Positions 21,472 to 33,164 of a stretch of DNA of 64,000 bases are shown here, one piece after another. The translations under genes were made by a program, and so were the position numbers. Each line of letters starts with the position of its first letter. Position 1 is the stretch's first letter. The notes under the pieces are model-generated. The model searched no databases. It was not told the origin of the DNA and was given only the letters and a program-made list of their open reading frames with translations. The DNA is from Heloderma charlesbogerti (Eukaryota > Chordata > Lepidosauria > Squamata > Helodermatidae): assembly GCA_026122225.1 (NCBI GenBank), contig JANEZZ010000972.1, forward strand, positions 301,425 through 365,424, given 5' to 3'.

Positions 21472-22351
21472 TAGGGATGTATGAAAGTCACTTACCTGTT
21501 CGCAGATTATGCTGATGCTGGGGGGGAGGTGCTCCGTCCCTCCCCCCGAAATTCTGGCCGGGGGGGAGGCGCTCCATCCCTCCCCCCCCCGAATCCTGGC
21601 CGGCCGGCTCTGCTCCGCAGGGATTCTGCGGAGCCGCAAGCCAGCTCCGCCAGCGGCTGGCCATCCGGCCGCTGGCTAGCGGGGACGCAAATGGCGGCGG
21701 CCATAGCCGCCGCCATTTGCGTCCCTGCAGTCAGCTGTGATAGGCTACGTAAATGTTTACGTAGCCTATCACGGCTGATTAAAAACAAAAACAAAAACGC
21801 GTGTATGCAAAGGGCGGCGCCCATGGGCGCCGCCATTTGCATTCCTTATTTTGGCACGTCTTAGTCTGCATAAACATTTATGTAGACTACGGCGAAAATA
21901 AGGGGAACGCAAATAGTGTAGCGTCTACACTATTTGCGTTCCTCTTATTTTTGCTGTAGTCTACGTAAATATTTATGTAGACTAAGATGTGCCAAAATAA
22001 GGAACGCAAATGGCGGCGCCCATGGGCGCCGCCATTTGCGTACGTGCGGTTTTTTTTGTTTTTTGTTTAATGAGCCGTGATAGGCTACGTAAATCTTTAC
22101 GTAGCCTATCACGTTTTTTGGTTTTTTTAAACTTGGAAACGGCAGCAGCAGCAGCCGGTCAGAAGACCTGCTGCCGCAGCCGCCGCCACCAAACCGCCGC
22201 CGGAGCCGCCGCCGCCGCCAGGAAGATCCGCCCCAGGTAAGTCCCATCCCGGGGGGGGGCGGGGGGGCCGTTCTGCCAACGATTTCGGGGGGCCGAATGT
22301 GCTGTCATTTGGCCTCCCCGAGATGTGTGGCAGAACTTTTGTACATCCCTA
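21472..22351. mobile_element. hAT-like MITE, family H1 copy 3, with four palindromes
   Basis: It runs from TAGGGATGTATGAAAG to TTTTGTACATCCCTA. The perfect 8-bp duplication GTATACAC lies at 21464-21471 and 22352-22359. It holds two standard palindromes (21734-21775, 22075-22113) and two diverged ones with GTAGTCTACGTAAAT-type arms (21861-21893, 21953-21990), plus inverted GCAAATGGCGGC blocks. At 880 bp it is the longest and most elaborate copy. Confidence 0.92.
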
Positions 22352-22631
22352 GTATACACTCAAAATCCCACCGTGGAGACACCTCAGGCCCCAGCCTGCG
22401 CTCGCTTCTAATATGGCTCCACTCTGGTCCATCACAGTTGGCCATAACGCTTGACCGTTCTTTAAACACAGGGTTGCCAACTTTATTTGACTGGCCCTGC
22501 TCCTCTGCTTGTAGCAATCGCCTGACATGCAGAAACTTCACAGCGGGAGGGGGGTTCCTTATCAAGTGATCTCCTTGCCAGGAGAACCTCCAACTTCTAT
22601 TTTGTGCATTTATGTGTTTCGGCATGCTTTA
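22352..22631. other. Unassigned intergenic DNA
   Basis: Nothing recognised after the target duplication. Confidence 0.4.
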
Positions 22632-22860
22632 AAGCAGGGTTGAACCTTTTTCACTGTAGGGTGGGGTCAAGGACAAAAGGGGCACAGCCAAAAACACCAA
22701 CCGATTTGAACTTCAAGCTCTTACTGTGAGTAACTAAGCCTTTCTCCTAAGGCTTAATTTTAATTAATTAATTAATTAATTAATTTTAATTAAGGCGTTT
22801 CGAGCTTTTAGAGTTGGGGGGGGGGGACTGCACAAACGCTGAGAAACCTGGGAAGGTTCT
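22632..22860 (+). repeat. Decayed hAT-like MITE, family H5, with (TTAA)n
   Basis: It opens with AGGGTTGAACCTTTTTCACT and shares AAAACACCAAC and GTAACTAAG with 6352-6520. A (TAAT)n run expanded inside it at 22754-22794, and a G run lies near 22820. Confidence 0.5.
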
Positions 22861-23834
22861 CAGCCTTCTCTTAAAGGCAGAGAAGCAGAGCCAGTTAAAA
22901 AGGCTGGTAACTCTACTTTCCTTGGTTCCTTTCATCGTCGTCCCCCCATCCCATTAATTTACCTAAGGCAGTAAGAAGAGAGAGGTATTGTTGCTGTTTT
23001 CTCAACACACAGTGCTTACAGAGTTTGGAAGAATAAAGGAACGCTCCTCACTCTCTCCCGCTACTTCATCCTGAATCAAATAGCTCCCCTGCTGGTCTAT
23101 GGGGAAAAAAAGTTTTAATTCTTAAAAAAGAGTCTGTGCTTTTCTTTGTGCAGCAATGCGCCATCTCCCCAAGCTCATGCGATGGAACCCAAACTGGGAA
23201 AGTGCATACAAATTAGGTGGGAAATGGCTCATTTTAGCTGGCCTGCCTACTTGGTTTCCTTTTTCTCTGGCTTTCTCGTAGGATGCAGCACCTATTGATG
23301 AGGGCTCCAGCTGTGTGAACAGTCACAAAGCAGAATACAGACATGCCAACTACGCGGACAATATACATCGGTTTATTACTTGATTTAAAAACTAAAAACA
23401 ACCCTGAGCGATTGTTCATTTTCATTTCATTCATTACGTTTCTATACCTCCCCATACACGCTCTCTGGGCAGTTTACAAAGACTAAAAATCTTTTAAAAT
23501 ACAGCATTGTGCATAGTAAGTTTAGCTACAAACGTATCAACAGACAGCAGACACACATATGCACACATATATCTGAACGATATCCCGTGGCCTGATTAAA
23601 AACCTATCATATGCCACCAAATGCCTGGAAGGAGGGTCTTATTATTGTCATATTGTTCCCTGTATAAATATGCTGTTGTTGTTTTTACAGGATGCAGGTT
23701 TATGGTTAAATAAGGTGGTGAGATGACAGAGGCTTTTGGGTACAAGATAGATGTGGGGGAGTGAGCCTTAAATGTGCCAGATAACAGATCAATGGTTGTT
23801 TGCAAAAATGTGGAATGACGTCAATGCGTCACTC
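22861..23834. other. Unassigned, with a LINE tail at 23408-23510
   Basis: ATTTCATTCATTACGTTTCT...CTCTCTGGGCAGTTTACAAAG at 23408-23510 is a LINE 3' tail in minus orientation. The rest shows no gene or repeat. Confidence 0.45.
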
Positions 23835-24600
23835 CAATGTAGTGGAGTCAGGGCTCGCAGGGTCAAAATCCCAGGACTTCTTTATTAGCAGGGACAACGA
23901 CATATGCCACCCTCCTCAGGCTTATGCCATCCATCCAACATATGCCATCCATCCTCAGGAGGATGGATTTTTAACAATATATATAGCTCACAGCAACAAT
24001 ATATTGCTATGAGCTATCCCTCTGGTAATGCAAAGTATTTTGGAGGTGGCTTGGTCTTGAATAGTCAATGAAGACCTTTTAGCTTTACAAAAGACCTGCT
24101 CCTGATGGAGATGTAAACTACTAAACTGGTTTGTTGATATGGATCAATTCAATGGCTGGGTTCACACAACACGACAAGCCAAGTACGGGTTGGAACTATG
24201 AGTTGTTGTTGAATCATAGGTTGTTATGTTGTGTGAATCCAGCCACACTAATGAACCATGGCTTGTTAACCATGAACAACCCATGAAGAGAACCCATGGT
24301 TTGTTGTTAGGTTATGAACTGTGTGTTATTCAGGGTTAAGAAACCATGGTTTGTTAGTACAGCTGGGTTCACACAACACAACAAACCACAATTCCACCAC
24401 CCATGGTTCAATGGCAATGCACACTCAACTCATACTCGACCTGTACTCTGTTTTGTAATGTTGTGAGAACCAGGTCACAGCCTGCATTTTTGGAATCTGC
24501 TTGGGGGTGTGGTTATGGGGAATGCCACGATGAGAGCCTGCACATCAGTCTTTGCAGAGACAGTGCTGCTGCTTTTCTGTTTGAAATAACTACGTAGATA
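23835..24600 (+). repeat. Dispersed repeat D1, copy 2, with an insertion
   Basis: It is collinear with 13210-13690 but interrupted at about 24155-24470. The insert begins GGCTGGGTTCACACAACACG and ends with a rough inverted copy (TGTTGTGAGAACCAGG). It also holds further copies of the same terminus at 24222 and 24361, so it is a foldback element with internal repeats. The interruption is inferred by comparing the two D1 copies. Confidence 0.55.
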
Positions 24601-24851
24601 GATGGAAAACCAGATATAAGCCTTCTGGGGGAGCTTAATGAGAGCAGTGTGTCATGGCTACAACTTCTCACCAGGCTCTGGCTCTGGTAGTATCATGACG
24701 ACAAGAATAAGATGGAGTTTGCTTCTGCTACCTTGATGCCTCAACTCCTGCTGCAATCTGGGTGGTCCACTGGGGAGGCCCTGGACTTTGTCCCCCTAGC
24801 TGCACCACTGATTGTCCCTGATAAATAAAGGAACAGCTGGAGAAAAGGAGA

Positions 24852-25050
24852 GCCATTGTGCTGTGCTGTAGTGGTTAGAGTGTTGGACTAGGATAGAGGG
24901 AGACCCAGGTTCAAATCCCCACTCAGCCAGGAAGCTCACTGGATGGTCTTGGGTCTTTCTGCGTGTAACCTGCCTTGCAAGCTTGTTGTGAGGATAAAAT
25001 GGGACATCCTGTGCTCCATGGAGGGAGGGTGGCATTGTAAAAAATTGTAA
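24852..25050 (+). mobile_element. tRNA-derived SINE
   Basis: A box GCTGTAGTGGTTAGAGTGTT, B box GGTTCAAATCCCCACTC and body GTTGTGAGGATAAAATGGGA are followed by a degraded tail. It belongs to the same family as 6096-6345. Confidence 0.85.
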
Positions 25051-25078
25051 TTAATAATGGCTGTGTTATCCCCACTAC

Positions 25079-25370
25079 CAGGCCAGCCCAAGACATTTTT
25101 CTGTCTGAGGCAAAGGACAAGATGGCGCCCCCGCCCATTTACTGGATGGGCAGATGAACCTTACTTCAACCCTGGTAGCAGAACAGTTCCCTCCACCATA
25201 TCTAAGGCAGTAGTCTGGTTTAAGGAGCCTAAGGTCAGGCCATGTGATATATATAGATCTGTTCTTCAACAGAGTGGAATGGGCAGGGAGCTTAGGAGGA
25301 AGAGCTGGGTGACACATCTGCTGTCTGAGATGGTTGCCTCACTCTGCCTAATGGTAGGGCCGGCCCTTCT
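25079..25370. repeat. Candidate foldback MITE
   Basis: CCAGGCCAGCCCAAGACATT...CTGAGGCAAAGGACAAGATG at the left, and GTTGCCTCACTCTGCC...GGGCCGGCCCTT at the right, are inverted relative to each other. No target duplication is fixed. Confidence 0.45.
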
Positions 25371-26514
25371 CACAGCTAGGTGGTGCTGGCTTTCTTATAG
25401 AGCATATCACCTAGGAAGTGATCAGACCATGTGGCAAAATAAATTTCCTGTTCCTGGATAAATTCCCAGTTCCATACGCAGTTCTGGATATGAGAAGGCT
25501 TCCCTGCACTCCTAAAAATACAGCCATACTGTTTTATCTGTATTCCACCTGAGATTCACACTCACACACATTTTCTTTCTGTCTGTCCTGACACACTGTT
25601 TTAAGAATTCCATGCAAAAGCAGACAGATTTAACCTGCTTCTTAAGTAGTTTCTTCATTTATTGCAGATCTATTGGAAAAACACATTTGTAGAATCCATT
25701 CAATTCATTTAATGGTAATGCAAACATTGATATAAATTAAGGCTCCAGAATGCTTCACACCCCATGAGAAGTGAATGGAAATGATTTATTACTCGTGGAT
25801 TATAATTGCCTAAAATAGGTTATGATGTAGGGTTGAAGGGGCGAGGGCGGGGGCACTGAACCATTTCTACCAAACAGGAGCAAAATTCTACAGGCAGAGA
25901 AATTACACTGAGTGCCAGCATGATGAGGAGGGAGAAACTGTTTGGGAGAAACTCTAAGGATGTCTCTTTAGAACTGTCAAAATTCACAAGCTGTAATAAA
26001 TTATTCTTTTTCATTACTCACTTATTAAGTAGGCTGTTTGGTATAATGGCAGAAAAATTATGTTTTAATTTCTGCCATATTACACAATGTCTGATTGAAA
26101 CAGAGTAGTTATCAAGAGAAGAGATACATTTTATTTTGTACACTGGGACCAGCCTTTCAGCCAAAAGAAAAAGAAAAGTGAAGACAACTTTTTTAAAAAA
26201 CAAAAACAAGAGACAACTCTCTCTGCTGCCTGTCAAACTGGCTATACAGCTAAGCAACAGGCTAAGAGCCAAAACAGACATTACTTTACATCTGTATCTA
26301 GCAACTGCATCTTCTTCATCTTCATTTTTTACTCCAGAGAAGTAAACCTACTCTAGAGTAAAACTGAGGTGGAAAAAAATACATAATTGCTAGATATGGA
26401 TTTAAAGTAATATCTGTTTTGGCCCTGACTCAGTGGCTGTATTGTCAATAACAAACCATAGCTTGTCATTGTGAGAATGAGCCTCAGTAAGACACAGGTT
26501 TGTGCATTCAGTTT
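25371..26514. other. Repeat-poor AT-rich DNA, candidate conserved non-coding segment
   Basis: No transposon or gene is recognised. 25640-26110 is AT-rich with homeodomain-type TAATTA-like words and octamer-like ATGCAAA, and lacks microsatellites. Its conservation cannot be judged from one sequence. Confidence 0.35.
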
Positions 26515-26827
26515 GGGCCAAGGGCAGGGACGCAAATGGCATCCGCTATGCCATTTGTGTCCCTGCTCTTCGCCATGAAAGGCTACGTAAATATTTACGT
26601 AGCCTATCACGGCCAAGGGCAGGGATGCAAATGGCGTCTGTTATGCCGGATGCCATTTGTGTGGCAGCAGCCGGAAGTCCAGCTGTGGATGGGCCCAGCC
26701 GGCGGCTCCGCGGACTCGCCACGGAGCAGAGCCGGCCAGGGAGGATTCCAGGGGGAGGGACAGATTGCCTCTCCCCCCCACCGCGGACCCCTTCAGCGGA
26801 CAGGTAAGTAGGTTTTGTACACCCCTA
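26515..26827. mobile_element. hAT-like MITE, family H1 copy 4, left-truncated
   Basis: It contains one palindrome at 26573-26612, GCAAATGGC segments, and a right end CAGGTAAGTAGG...GTACACCCCTA. No left terminus TAGGGRTGT is found, and ATCTGAAC after the right end has no partner, so the left side has been lost. Confidence 0.85.
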
Positions 26828-27084
26828 ATCTGAACTGGCAAGCCATAGCTAGTGTTCACCCTCCAAACCAAAATAGGAACCCCCCTTTGAAATGTGGTTT
26901 CTGGGTCCAGTTTGGCCGATGAACACTAACCAAAGTTTGCTGCTCTGGTTGCCACAGCAAACTATGGCTAATGTTATACTGCAAACTAAAAATGAATCTG
27001 TGAAAAACAGAGGAGGAGGGAGAAGCCCAGGAGTCTGTGACTCTTTCCAGTGGCTCATTCCAGGCAGCTACTGAGCTAGGCTTA
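26828..27084. other. Remnant of the host repeat around H1 copy 4
   Basis: AAACCATAGC/AAACTATGGC-type motifs on both sides of the H1 copy (26452 and 26960) suggest that it landed in an older, decayed foldback repeat. Confidence 0.35.
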
Positions 27085-27400
27085 AGGTATTAGTATTAGT
27101 ACACAAAACTCTATACAATTCAGGACCGGGTTGCCTCAAGGAATGTCTCCCCCTATAACCGCCTCCCAGGCCACTATGATCTTCAAAGGAGGGCCTGTTG
27201 TCTGTGGCGTGCCCTTCAGATTTCCATTTGATGGAGACAGAGAGGTGGGACTTCTCCGCAGTGGCGTCTACCCTTGGGAACGGTCTCCCCGCTGAGCTAT
27301 GTCAGGCCTCAGTATTGACATGTTCTCGGCATTTACTGAAAACGTTATCAATTTGGCTTTTCCCCAGCCATGAACTATCTTTGAACTAACCTCAATCAAA
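27085..27400 (+). repeat. LINE fragment (L2-like), 3' coding end
   Basis: The sequence resembles the C-terminal end and 3' region of L2-like elements seen elsewhere here: CCGCCTCCCAGGCCACTATG, GGAGACAGAGAGGTGGGACT, TTCTCCGCAGTGGCG. It is heavily mutated. Confidence 0.5.
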
Positions 27401-27850
27401 TATAATACTTTGGCGCCGTAATTTTTTTTTTTTTGCATTCATTTGTAAACTGCTTCGTGATTTATTCAGTTATTATTGCTCATAATCATCACATTAAATG
27501 CTCAGCAACATTGGCCTCTAAGCAACACCAGCTTCCCTACAACCCCAAAAGAGCTTCTCTCCAGAATAGGGTGGTCACTTATGTATTGCCCAAAAAGAGG
27601 AAATCAATTTGCATAACCTTTGCATGCTGTAATTTATATGTATAGGTGCAAATTAAGAAATAATAACTATAATTTAAATAGAAATACAGTGCATCTCACC
27701 ATAGCCGAGAAAACTGACCAGATGACCTGTGTGCCTGCTCAGCCTGCTGCCCAAGTGCTAACTCCTGATGGGAAACTTCAGGGCCCCTGGGTTCTGCTGA
27801 ATAGTCTGGTGTGACTTACAGCAGAGTTACTTTATAGAGAGAAAGACTGA
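27401..27850. other. Unassigned intergenic DNA
   Basis: A T run lies at 27421, and otherwise nothing is recognised. Confidence 0.4.
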
Positions 27851-28380
27851 TGTCAGGGTGGAAACTGAGCTGATAGAACCCCAGGGCAGTTCTGATTCTG
27901 AGGAGGATCAGCAATCCATGGGAGGGGAGCCCGCTCATCCCTCACAGACACAGCAGCTGGCAGAGATTCCTCCTGCCGGCATTCCTGAGATAGATAGTGA
28001 CCCGGGCAGTGAGAGAGTGCGGGAGGGGGGCTTGCTAGACTCTCGACGCAGACGCAGGGAGTGACGAGCGATGGAGGGCGCGGAAAGGAGGTGTAGCACC
28101 CGTTTGGCGCGCAAGCAATGGCCGCCTCCCGTGGACCCAAGGGAAAGAGGGAGGATCTCACCCTAGCCCATACGTTCAGGGTCCTCAAGTGATTCTCCTT
28201 CGAACAGGGACCAACTGCCTGCCCGGAGCATAGGCTACTCCGCTGTTCATTGCTTAGTCGCTGGTGATTAGCAGCTGAAAGAGTCATTAAGTTGTAAAGG
28301 GATTAAAGCCTTAAAAAGAATCCTTTCATCTGTGTCTTGAGTTGGCTATTGGAGTCTACTGATAGAGGCCGCTCCTGACA
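27851..28380 (+). mobile_element. Solo LTR, same family as 19914
   Basis: It starts TGTCAGGGTGG and ends CGCTCCTGACA. It shares with the first LTR the TTCTGATTCTGAGGA block near its start, a GGGAAAGAGGGAGGA block in the middle, and a TAAAGCCTT signal near the end. The 5-bp flanks (ACTGA, AGTGG) do not match, so this copy is older or rearranged. Confidence 0.75.
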
Positions 28381-29540
28381 AGTGGCAACACAGCATTTAC
28401 TTTGGGAGGCAATAAACACGGTCTAGAGCCAGTTTAGAAGTTCAAATCAACTAACTCTATGAGTGCTTTTATACACATCGTCCGAGAAGGCTATCTAACA
28501 CTGTCTAACTACAGGCACCCCTTAAAGCTGGGCGCGTGAGTGTAAGTAAGTGAAGGCATGAGATATGGTTACTTGCTTCCTTTCCAGAGAGACTGCATGG
28601 TGCTTGCTGTTTCAGAGGCTGAGGAAGGAGGAGGAACAAGGAAGAGGAAGGTGAAGGAGCAGGAAATAGGAACGGATCAAGCTACAGGACATTGTCTATC
28701 ACCCCCTAGTGTCTGGAGGCATGTAGAGTTGTTCCTATCATTCAACAGGTTCTCCCTCCTTATTGTTCTTTGACCTTAAACAAGACTTGAACTGGATAGG
28801 CCTTCAAACAGAGGACTGCCAGCTCTCCAAAACAGAGGACTGTCTGCTGGAAAGTAGGACACCTGGTCATCCTACATCTCTTAGCAAAACTGCCAACCAG
28901 CTCCAAACGTTCATCTGTCTGTGCCCCCCCCCCACCAGGGTTGTTGCTAGGCCTGGGACCCCAGCCCTACATCTATTTCCTAGGGCACCGCATCTATGCC
29001 ACAGAGCCCTGAGTGTCCATTGGTGCCAAAGGCATGTTATTTTCCCAGCTTAGTTGCTATGCAGGGTGAAATTTTCAAGGGGGATTGCAGCTGGGGAGGG
29101 AAGGATTAACTCTACACTTCCTCCATGCTGCAGCATCACACGCACACACACACACACACACCAAATCTCCCCTGCATATTTAAATTCAGAAACATTTTCC
29201 ATTGGTTTGGGGTCATCTGGGTCCCTGTGCAAATTAATTGAAGAACTGATTTTATCTGAGATGATTTGGATGAGAAATGAATTGGCTCCTATGAAATTTG
29301 AATAAATCCTAGTCCTTATTTCTAAATTTTCATATACAGATATACATCAGCCTATGCTGATTTGTCTCCTATGGGTCTGGGCCCCACGCTAGGCCAACCA
29401 GTGCCACAACCTCCACCCGTCCTGCAGGTTGGGTTGAGATGATCTGCTTCACCAGTTTCCTATGGATTAGCAGTGGTGCTTTATGATCAAGCCAAAATTA
29501 AAGGGAGGCTTTAAATAACAGGACAACACAGTTCATAGCG
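28381..29540. other. Unassigned, with a small shared repeat and a (CA)n run
   Basis: 28770-28880 (AACTGGATAGGCCTTCAAAC, AGAGGACTGTCTGC) resembles 44230-44330, so it is probably a dispersed repeat. A CA run lies at 29134-29162. There is no gene. Confidence 0.4.
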
Positions 29541-30300
29541 TAAGAACCTAAGCAGAGCCCTGCTGGATCAGACCGAGGGTCCATCCAGTCCAGCATTCTG
29601 TTCACACAGTGGCCAACCAGCTGTCAACCAGGAACCCACAAGCAGGGCATGAGTGCAACGGCACCCTCCCACCCATGTTCCCCACCAACTGGTGTACATA
29701 GGCTCATTGCCTCTGGTACTGGAGGTAGCACATCGTCATCAGGACTAGTAGCCATTGATAGCCTTTTCCTCCAGGAATTTATCTACCCCGCTTTTAAAGC
29801 CATCCAAACTGGTGGCCATCACTACTTCCTGGGGTAATTCCATAGTTTCACGATGCACTGTGTGAAGAATTCCTTCCTTTTACCTGTCCTGAATCTCCCA
29901 CCAATCAGCTTCATGGGATGACCCAGGTATTTTGATTCTAGTATTTTGAGAGAGGGAGACAAATGTCTCCCTATCCGCCTTCTCCACACCATGCATAATT
30001 TTGTAGACCTCTATCATGTCTCCCCTTATCCTCCTTTTTTCCAAGCTGAACAATCCCAGCTGTTGTAACCGTCTCTCATAGGGGAGATGCTCCAGCCCCT
30101 TGATCATTTGAGTTGCCCTTTTCTGCACCTTTTCCAGCTCTGTACAGAGTCTTCCAAGTGTGGCCGCACCATAGATTTGTTTAGGAGCAGTATGATGTTG
30201 GCAGTTTTATTCTCAATCCCTTTTCTAATTACGCCTAACGTGGAGCTTGTCTTTTTTACAGCGGCTGCACACTGGGCTGACATCTTCATTCAGCTGTCCA
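29541..30300 (-). mobile_element. CR1-type LINE, 3' end (subfamily a)
   Basis: On the minus strand it holds the C-terminal reverse transcriptase ORF part ([37 protein letters not shown]) followed by the 3' tail. It is the least damaged copy of this subfamily here, with an 82-codon open stretch, but is truncated at its 5' end and has stops. Confidence 0.88.
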
Positions 30301-30613
30301 CCACAACAAAGTGTTATTATGTAAAAATTACATGCTGGTGACCATAAAAATCATTATAAGTAATGTTTTTGTTTCAACAAGTGCTAAAAAGCCCCACTTA
30401 AAATAAAAAAGAAATAAAGAAAATAACACAGAAACAAAAATAAAAAAACAAGGTTATTAATCTTTTATTAAGCTAAAGGGATGAAAAGGAATCGCTTAAA
30501 GTATCCTTCTTTCTTTGCTCTGCGAGCCGGGATACCCCCTGCTAACTTCAAAGGCACTAAAAGAACTTCGTTAATATTGTTGGCTCGGAACCAGATTGCA
30601 GTTTACTTTAGGG
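30301..30613. other. A-rich unassigned DNA
   Basis: AT-rich with AATAAA-like words near 30400-30470. No gene is recognised. Confidence 0.4.
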
Positions 30614-30680
30614 TTCTTCTTCTTCTTCTTCTTCTTCTTCTTCTTCTTCTTCTTCTTCTTCTTCTTCTTCTTCTTCTTCT
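30614..30680. repeat. (TTC)n microsatellite
   Basis: About 22 uninterrupted TTC units over 67 bp. The resulting poly-leucine frame is an artefact. Confidence 0.97.
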
Positions 30681-31060
30681 CCCCTGTGTGATTACTTGTC
30701 TGCCCTACCAAAGGAAAACCCAATGGGTTGGGAACTTGTGGACAGTGGGAAAAGGACTCCTTTGATATTCCCCAGTCACTTGTCGATGGATATGTGGATG
30801 GTATAAAAATCTATATTGCATCGATCCTGTTTGTTCTACTCTTTTAGTTCAAACATGGGGCTTGGGTGATGTGTACAATTGCTCTAATAAAGAGGGAAAT
30901 GAAACAGGATTCTGTGGCCTGAATAAGGTATGCAGATAAATTGTATTTGCATCTGTTTTGCTGAATTTATTCTGCTTTCACTGGCATTAGGGAAGGACAT
31001 GCACATTAGTGTCTTGCTTCCTGCCCACTGGCTTCTAAGGGGCAAACTATACATTAAGTC
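30681..31060. other. Unassigned intergenic DNA
   Basis: No gene or repeat is recognised. Confidence 0.4.
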
Positions 31061-31185
31061 AGCCTTCCCGCTCCAGATATGTTGGACTACAATGCCTCTC
31101 ATCCCTAGTCAGCATGGCATGCTGGCTGGGGCTGATAGAAGTTGTAATCCAACACATCTGGAAGGTGCCAATTGGAGAAGGCTGT
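31061..31185. repeat. Foldback MITE (family F1)
   Basis: GCCTTCCCGCTCCAGATATG, GTTGGACTACAATGCC and the inverse GTAATCCAACACATCTGGAAG are present, and it ends GGAGAAGGCTG. Confidence 0.7.
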
Positions 31186-31327
31186 CGTGTGCTTTGCACT
31201 CGAATGCAAGGTTTTTCTTTCACTAATGGTCAGCACAGGGGGCCCAATCCACATCAATGCACTACCCCTGGCCAAACCCTGACAGCAGGCGGGCACTGCA
31301 GTCTGTGAACTTCTCCCCTCTGTGACT

Positions 31328-31745
31328 GGAAACAAAGCGCTATGAGGAGAGACTGAAAGAACTGGGCATGCTTAGCCTTGAGAAGAGAAGACTGAGGGGA
31401 GATAGGATAGCGCTTTTCAAGGACTGGAAAGGGTGTCACAGAGAGGAAGGCCAGGATCTCTTCTCGATCATCCCAGAGTGCAGGACACGGAATCATGGGC
31501 TCAAGTGACAGGGAGCCAGATTCCGGCTGAACATCAGGAAAAACTTCCTGACTGTTAGAGCAATGTGACAATGGAACCCATTCCCTAGGGAGGTGGTGGG
31601 CTCTCCCACACGGGAGGCATTCAAGACGAGGCTGGACAGCCATCTGTCAGGGATGCTCTGACTTGGATTCCTGCATTGAGCAGGGGGTTGGACTTGATGG
31701 CCTTGTAGGACCCTCCCAACCCTACTATTCTATGATTCTATACTG
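31328..31745 (+). mobile_element. CR1-type LINE, 3' end (subfamily b)
   Basis: It holds the final ORF part and 3' tail of a second CR1 subfamily: GGGGAGATAGGATAGCGCTT, CATCAGGAAAAACTTCCTGA, CCCAACCCTACTATTC. It ends in the CR1-typical ATTCTATGATTCTA. Other copies are at 38237, 48434 and 50387. Confidence 0.9.
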
Positions 31746-31956
31746 GGGTGCTTCCAAACAAAGCTTTCATCATGCAGCCAGCCCGCCTCATTCACAGAAT
31801 TTTATGGAGGTGGCTCCCTCAACATAGTTGTGCGCAAGAACTTTTGCAGTTGCAAGCAACCCTTTATGACAACCTCTACATTGACAAAAATTCTCCTCTA
31901 CACAACTGTTCAAGATATGGGAGTCTAGTCTTCTGCCTCCACTCCCCATATCCTTA

Positions 31957-32160
31957 ATGCTGTAGTGGCTAAAGTTTTTAATTTTGATCATGGAGACATG
32001 GGTTCAAATTCTGACTCACCCATGAAATGTATTATGGCTTTGGGCCAGTCAGTTTTTCTCAGCCTAACTCACCACACGGGGGTGTTGTGAACATGAAGAT
32101 ACAATATTCCTGTGTATATTGCCCTCAACTGCTTGGAGAAAGATAATAATATTATTCATC
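31957..32160 (+). repeat. tRNA-derived SINE, degraded
   Basis: GCTGTAGTGGCTAAAGTTTT, GGGTTCAAATTCTGACTCAC, GGGCCAGTCAGTTTTTCTCA and GGGTGTTGTGAACATGAAG follow the order of the SINE at 6096 but with many substitutions, so this is an old copy. Confidence 0.7.
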
Positions 32161-33150
32161 ATCATCAAAGGCTGGGCCTACCATGAGGAAACTGTCTTAG
32201 GTTAGGCAATGCATGCTATTTAAGGGCAGCAATGTGTTCTAATTCATTCTGTTGTTATTATTTACTACAGGAGTTGCCACATTTGGATTTTCCACCTCAG
32301 GTCCCAAACAGGCTTTCCCCTGCCTTGGCTGTTTCCTATCCCAGACCCATAAGCTGTGTTTTATCATCTGCCAACATCCATATACAAATATGCAAAAGTG
32401 GACACAGAGAAATGTGTCCATCTCCCCCGCTGCTGTCCACAGCACCCTGCCTTTTCTTCTCCTCTCTTCACTTGCCAGCATGGTAATCTAGACACGGCCT
32501 TGGCAAAGTCATGGCAGGACCCAAGGCGTAAGCGGCTCATCATCCGTGGACCATGGCTCATCAGGTGCTCAAAAAACTCCTGCTGGTGTAGCCAGGCAAG
32601 CTGGAGGAGAAAAAAAAGACAAGAAACAACAGTGATTATCAAACACCTGTTAGGCCACAAGACATGGCTGGAATCCTTCATAAGGCCCAGGGACGACCAG
32701 CTTGACAAACCTGTTCTAGATTTTTCCTCAGACTGAGAATGTGGACACTATACTTTGGCCTGAGATGAGGGAATAGGCACTGCTGAAGGTGATTTTGAAG
32801 ACACCCAGCACACTGAGAAAGTTTTACTGGCCGCCTCCAATAATATCCTGGCAGCCACATTTTGGACCAAAAGAAATTTCTGGAGGGTTACATGCCTCCG
32901 GAGTGAGTGTGCTTTAATGCCCCCATGAATACCTTACTCAGTCAGAGTGACCATGAATTCCTCCTTCAACTAGGCAATCTGAGTCATGTATGCAATGCAT
33001 ACACATACTTTCCCTCATTGCTACTTGCACAACAAGTTGATAACTGAAACATGATTTTTTTCCTGAACTAATCGTGAATTTCATACCAATCACAGAGTCT
33101 TTAAGCAACATTCTCTTATCAGCTGTGAGAACAATATTTTTAAAGAGGCA
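32161..33150. other. Unassigned, with probable LINE 3'-region remnants
   Basis: 32830-32910 (CTGGCAGCCACATTTTGGAC) resembles LINE 3' untranslated sequence. The frames at 32356-32736 have no family resemblance. No gene is called. Confidence 0.35.
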
Positions 33151-33164
33151 TTTTTTTTCTGCAA

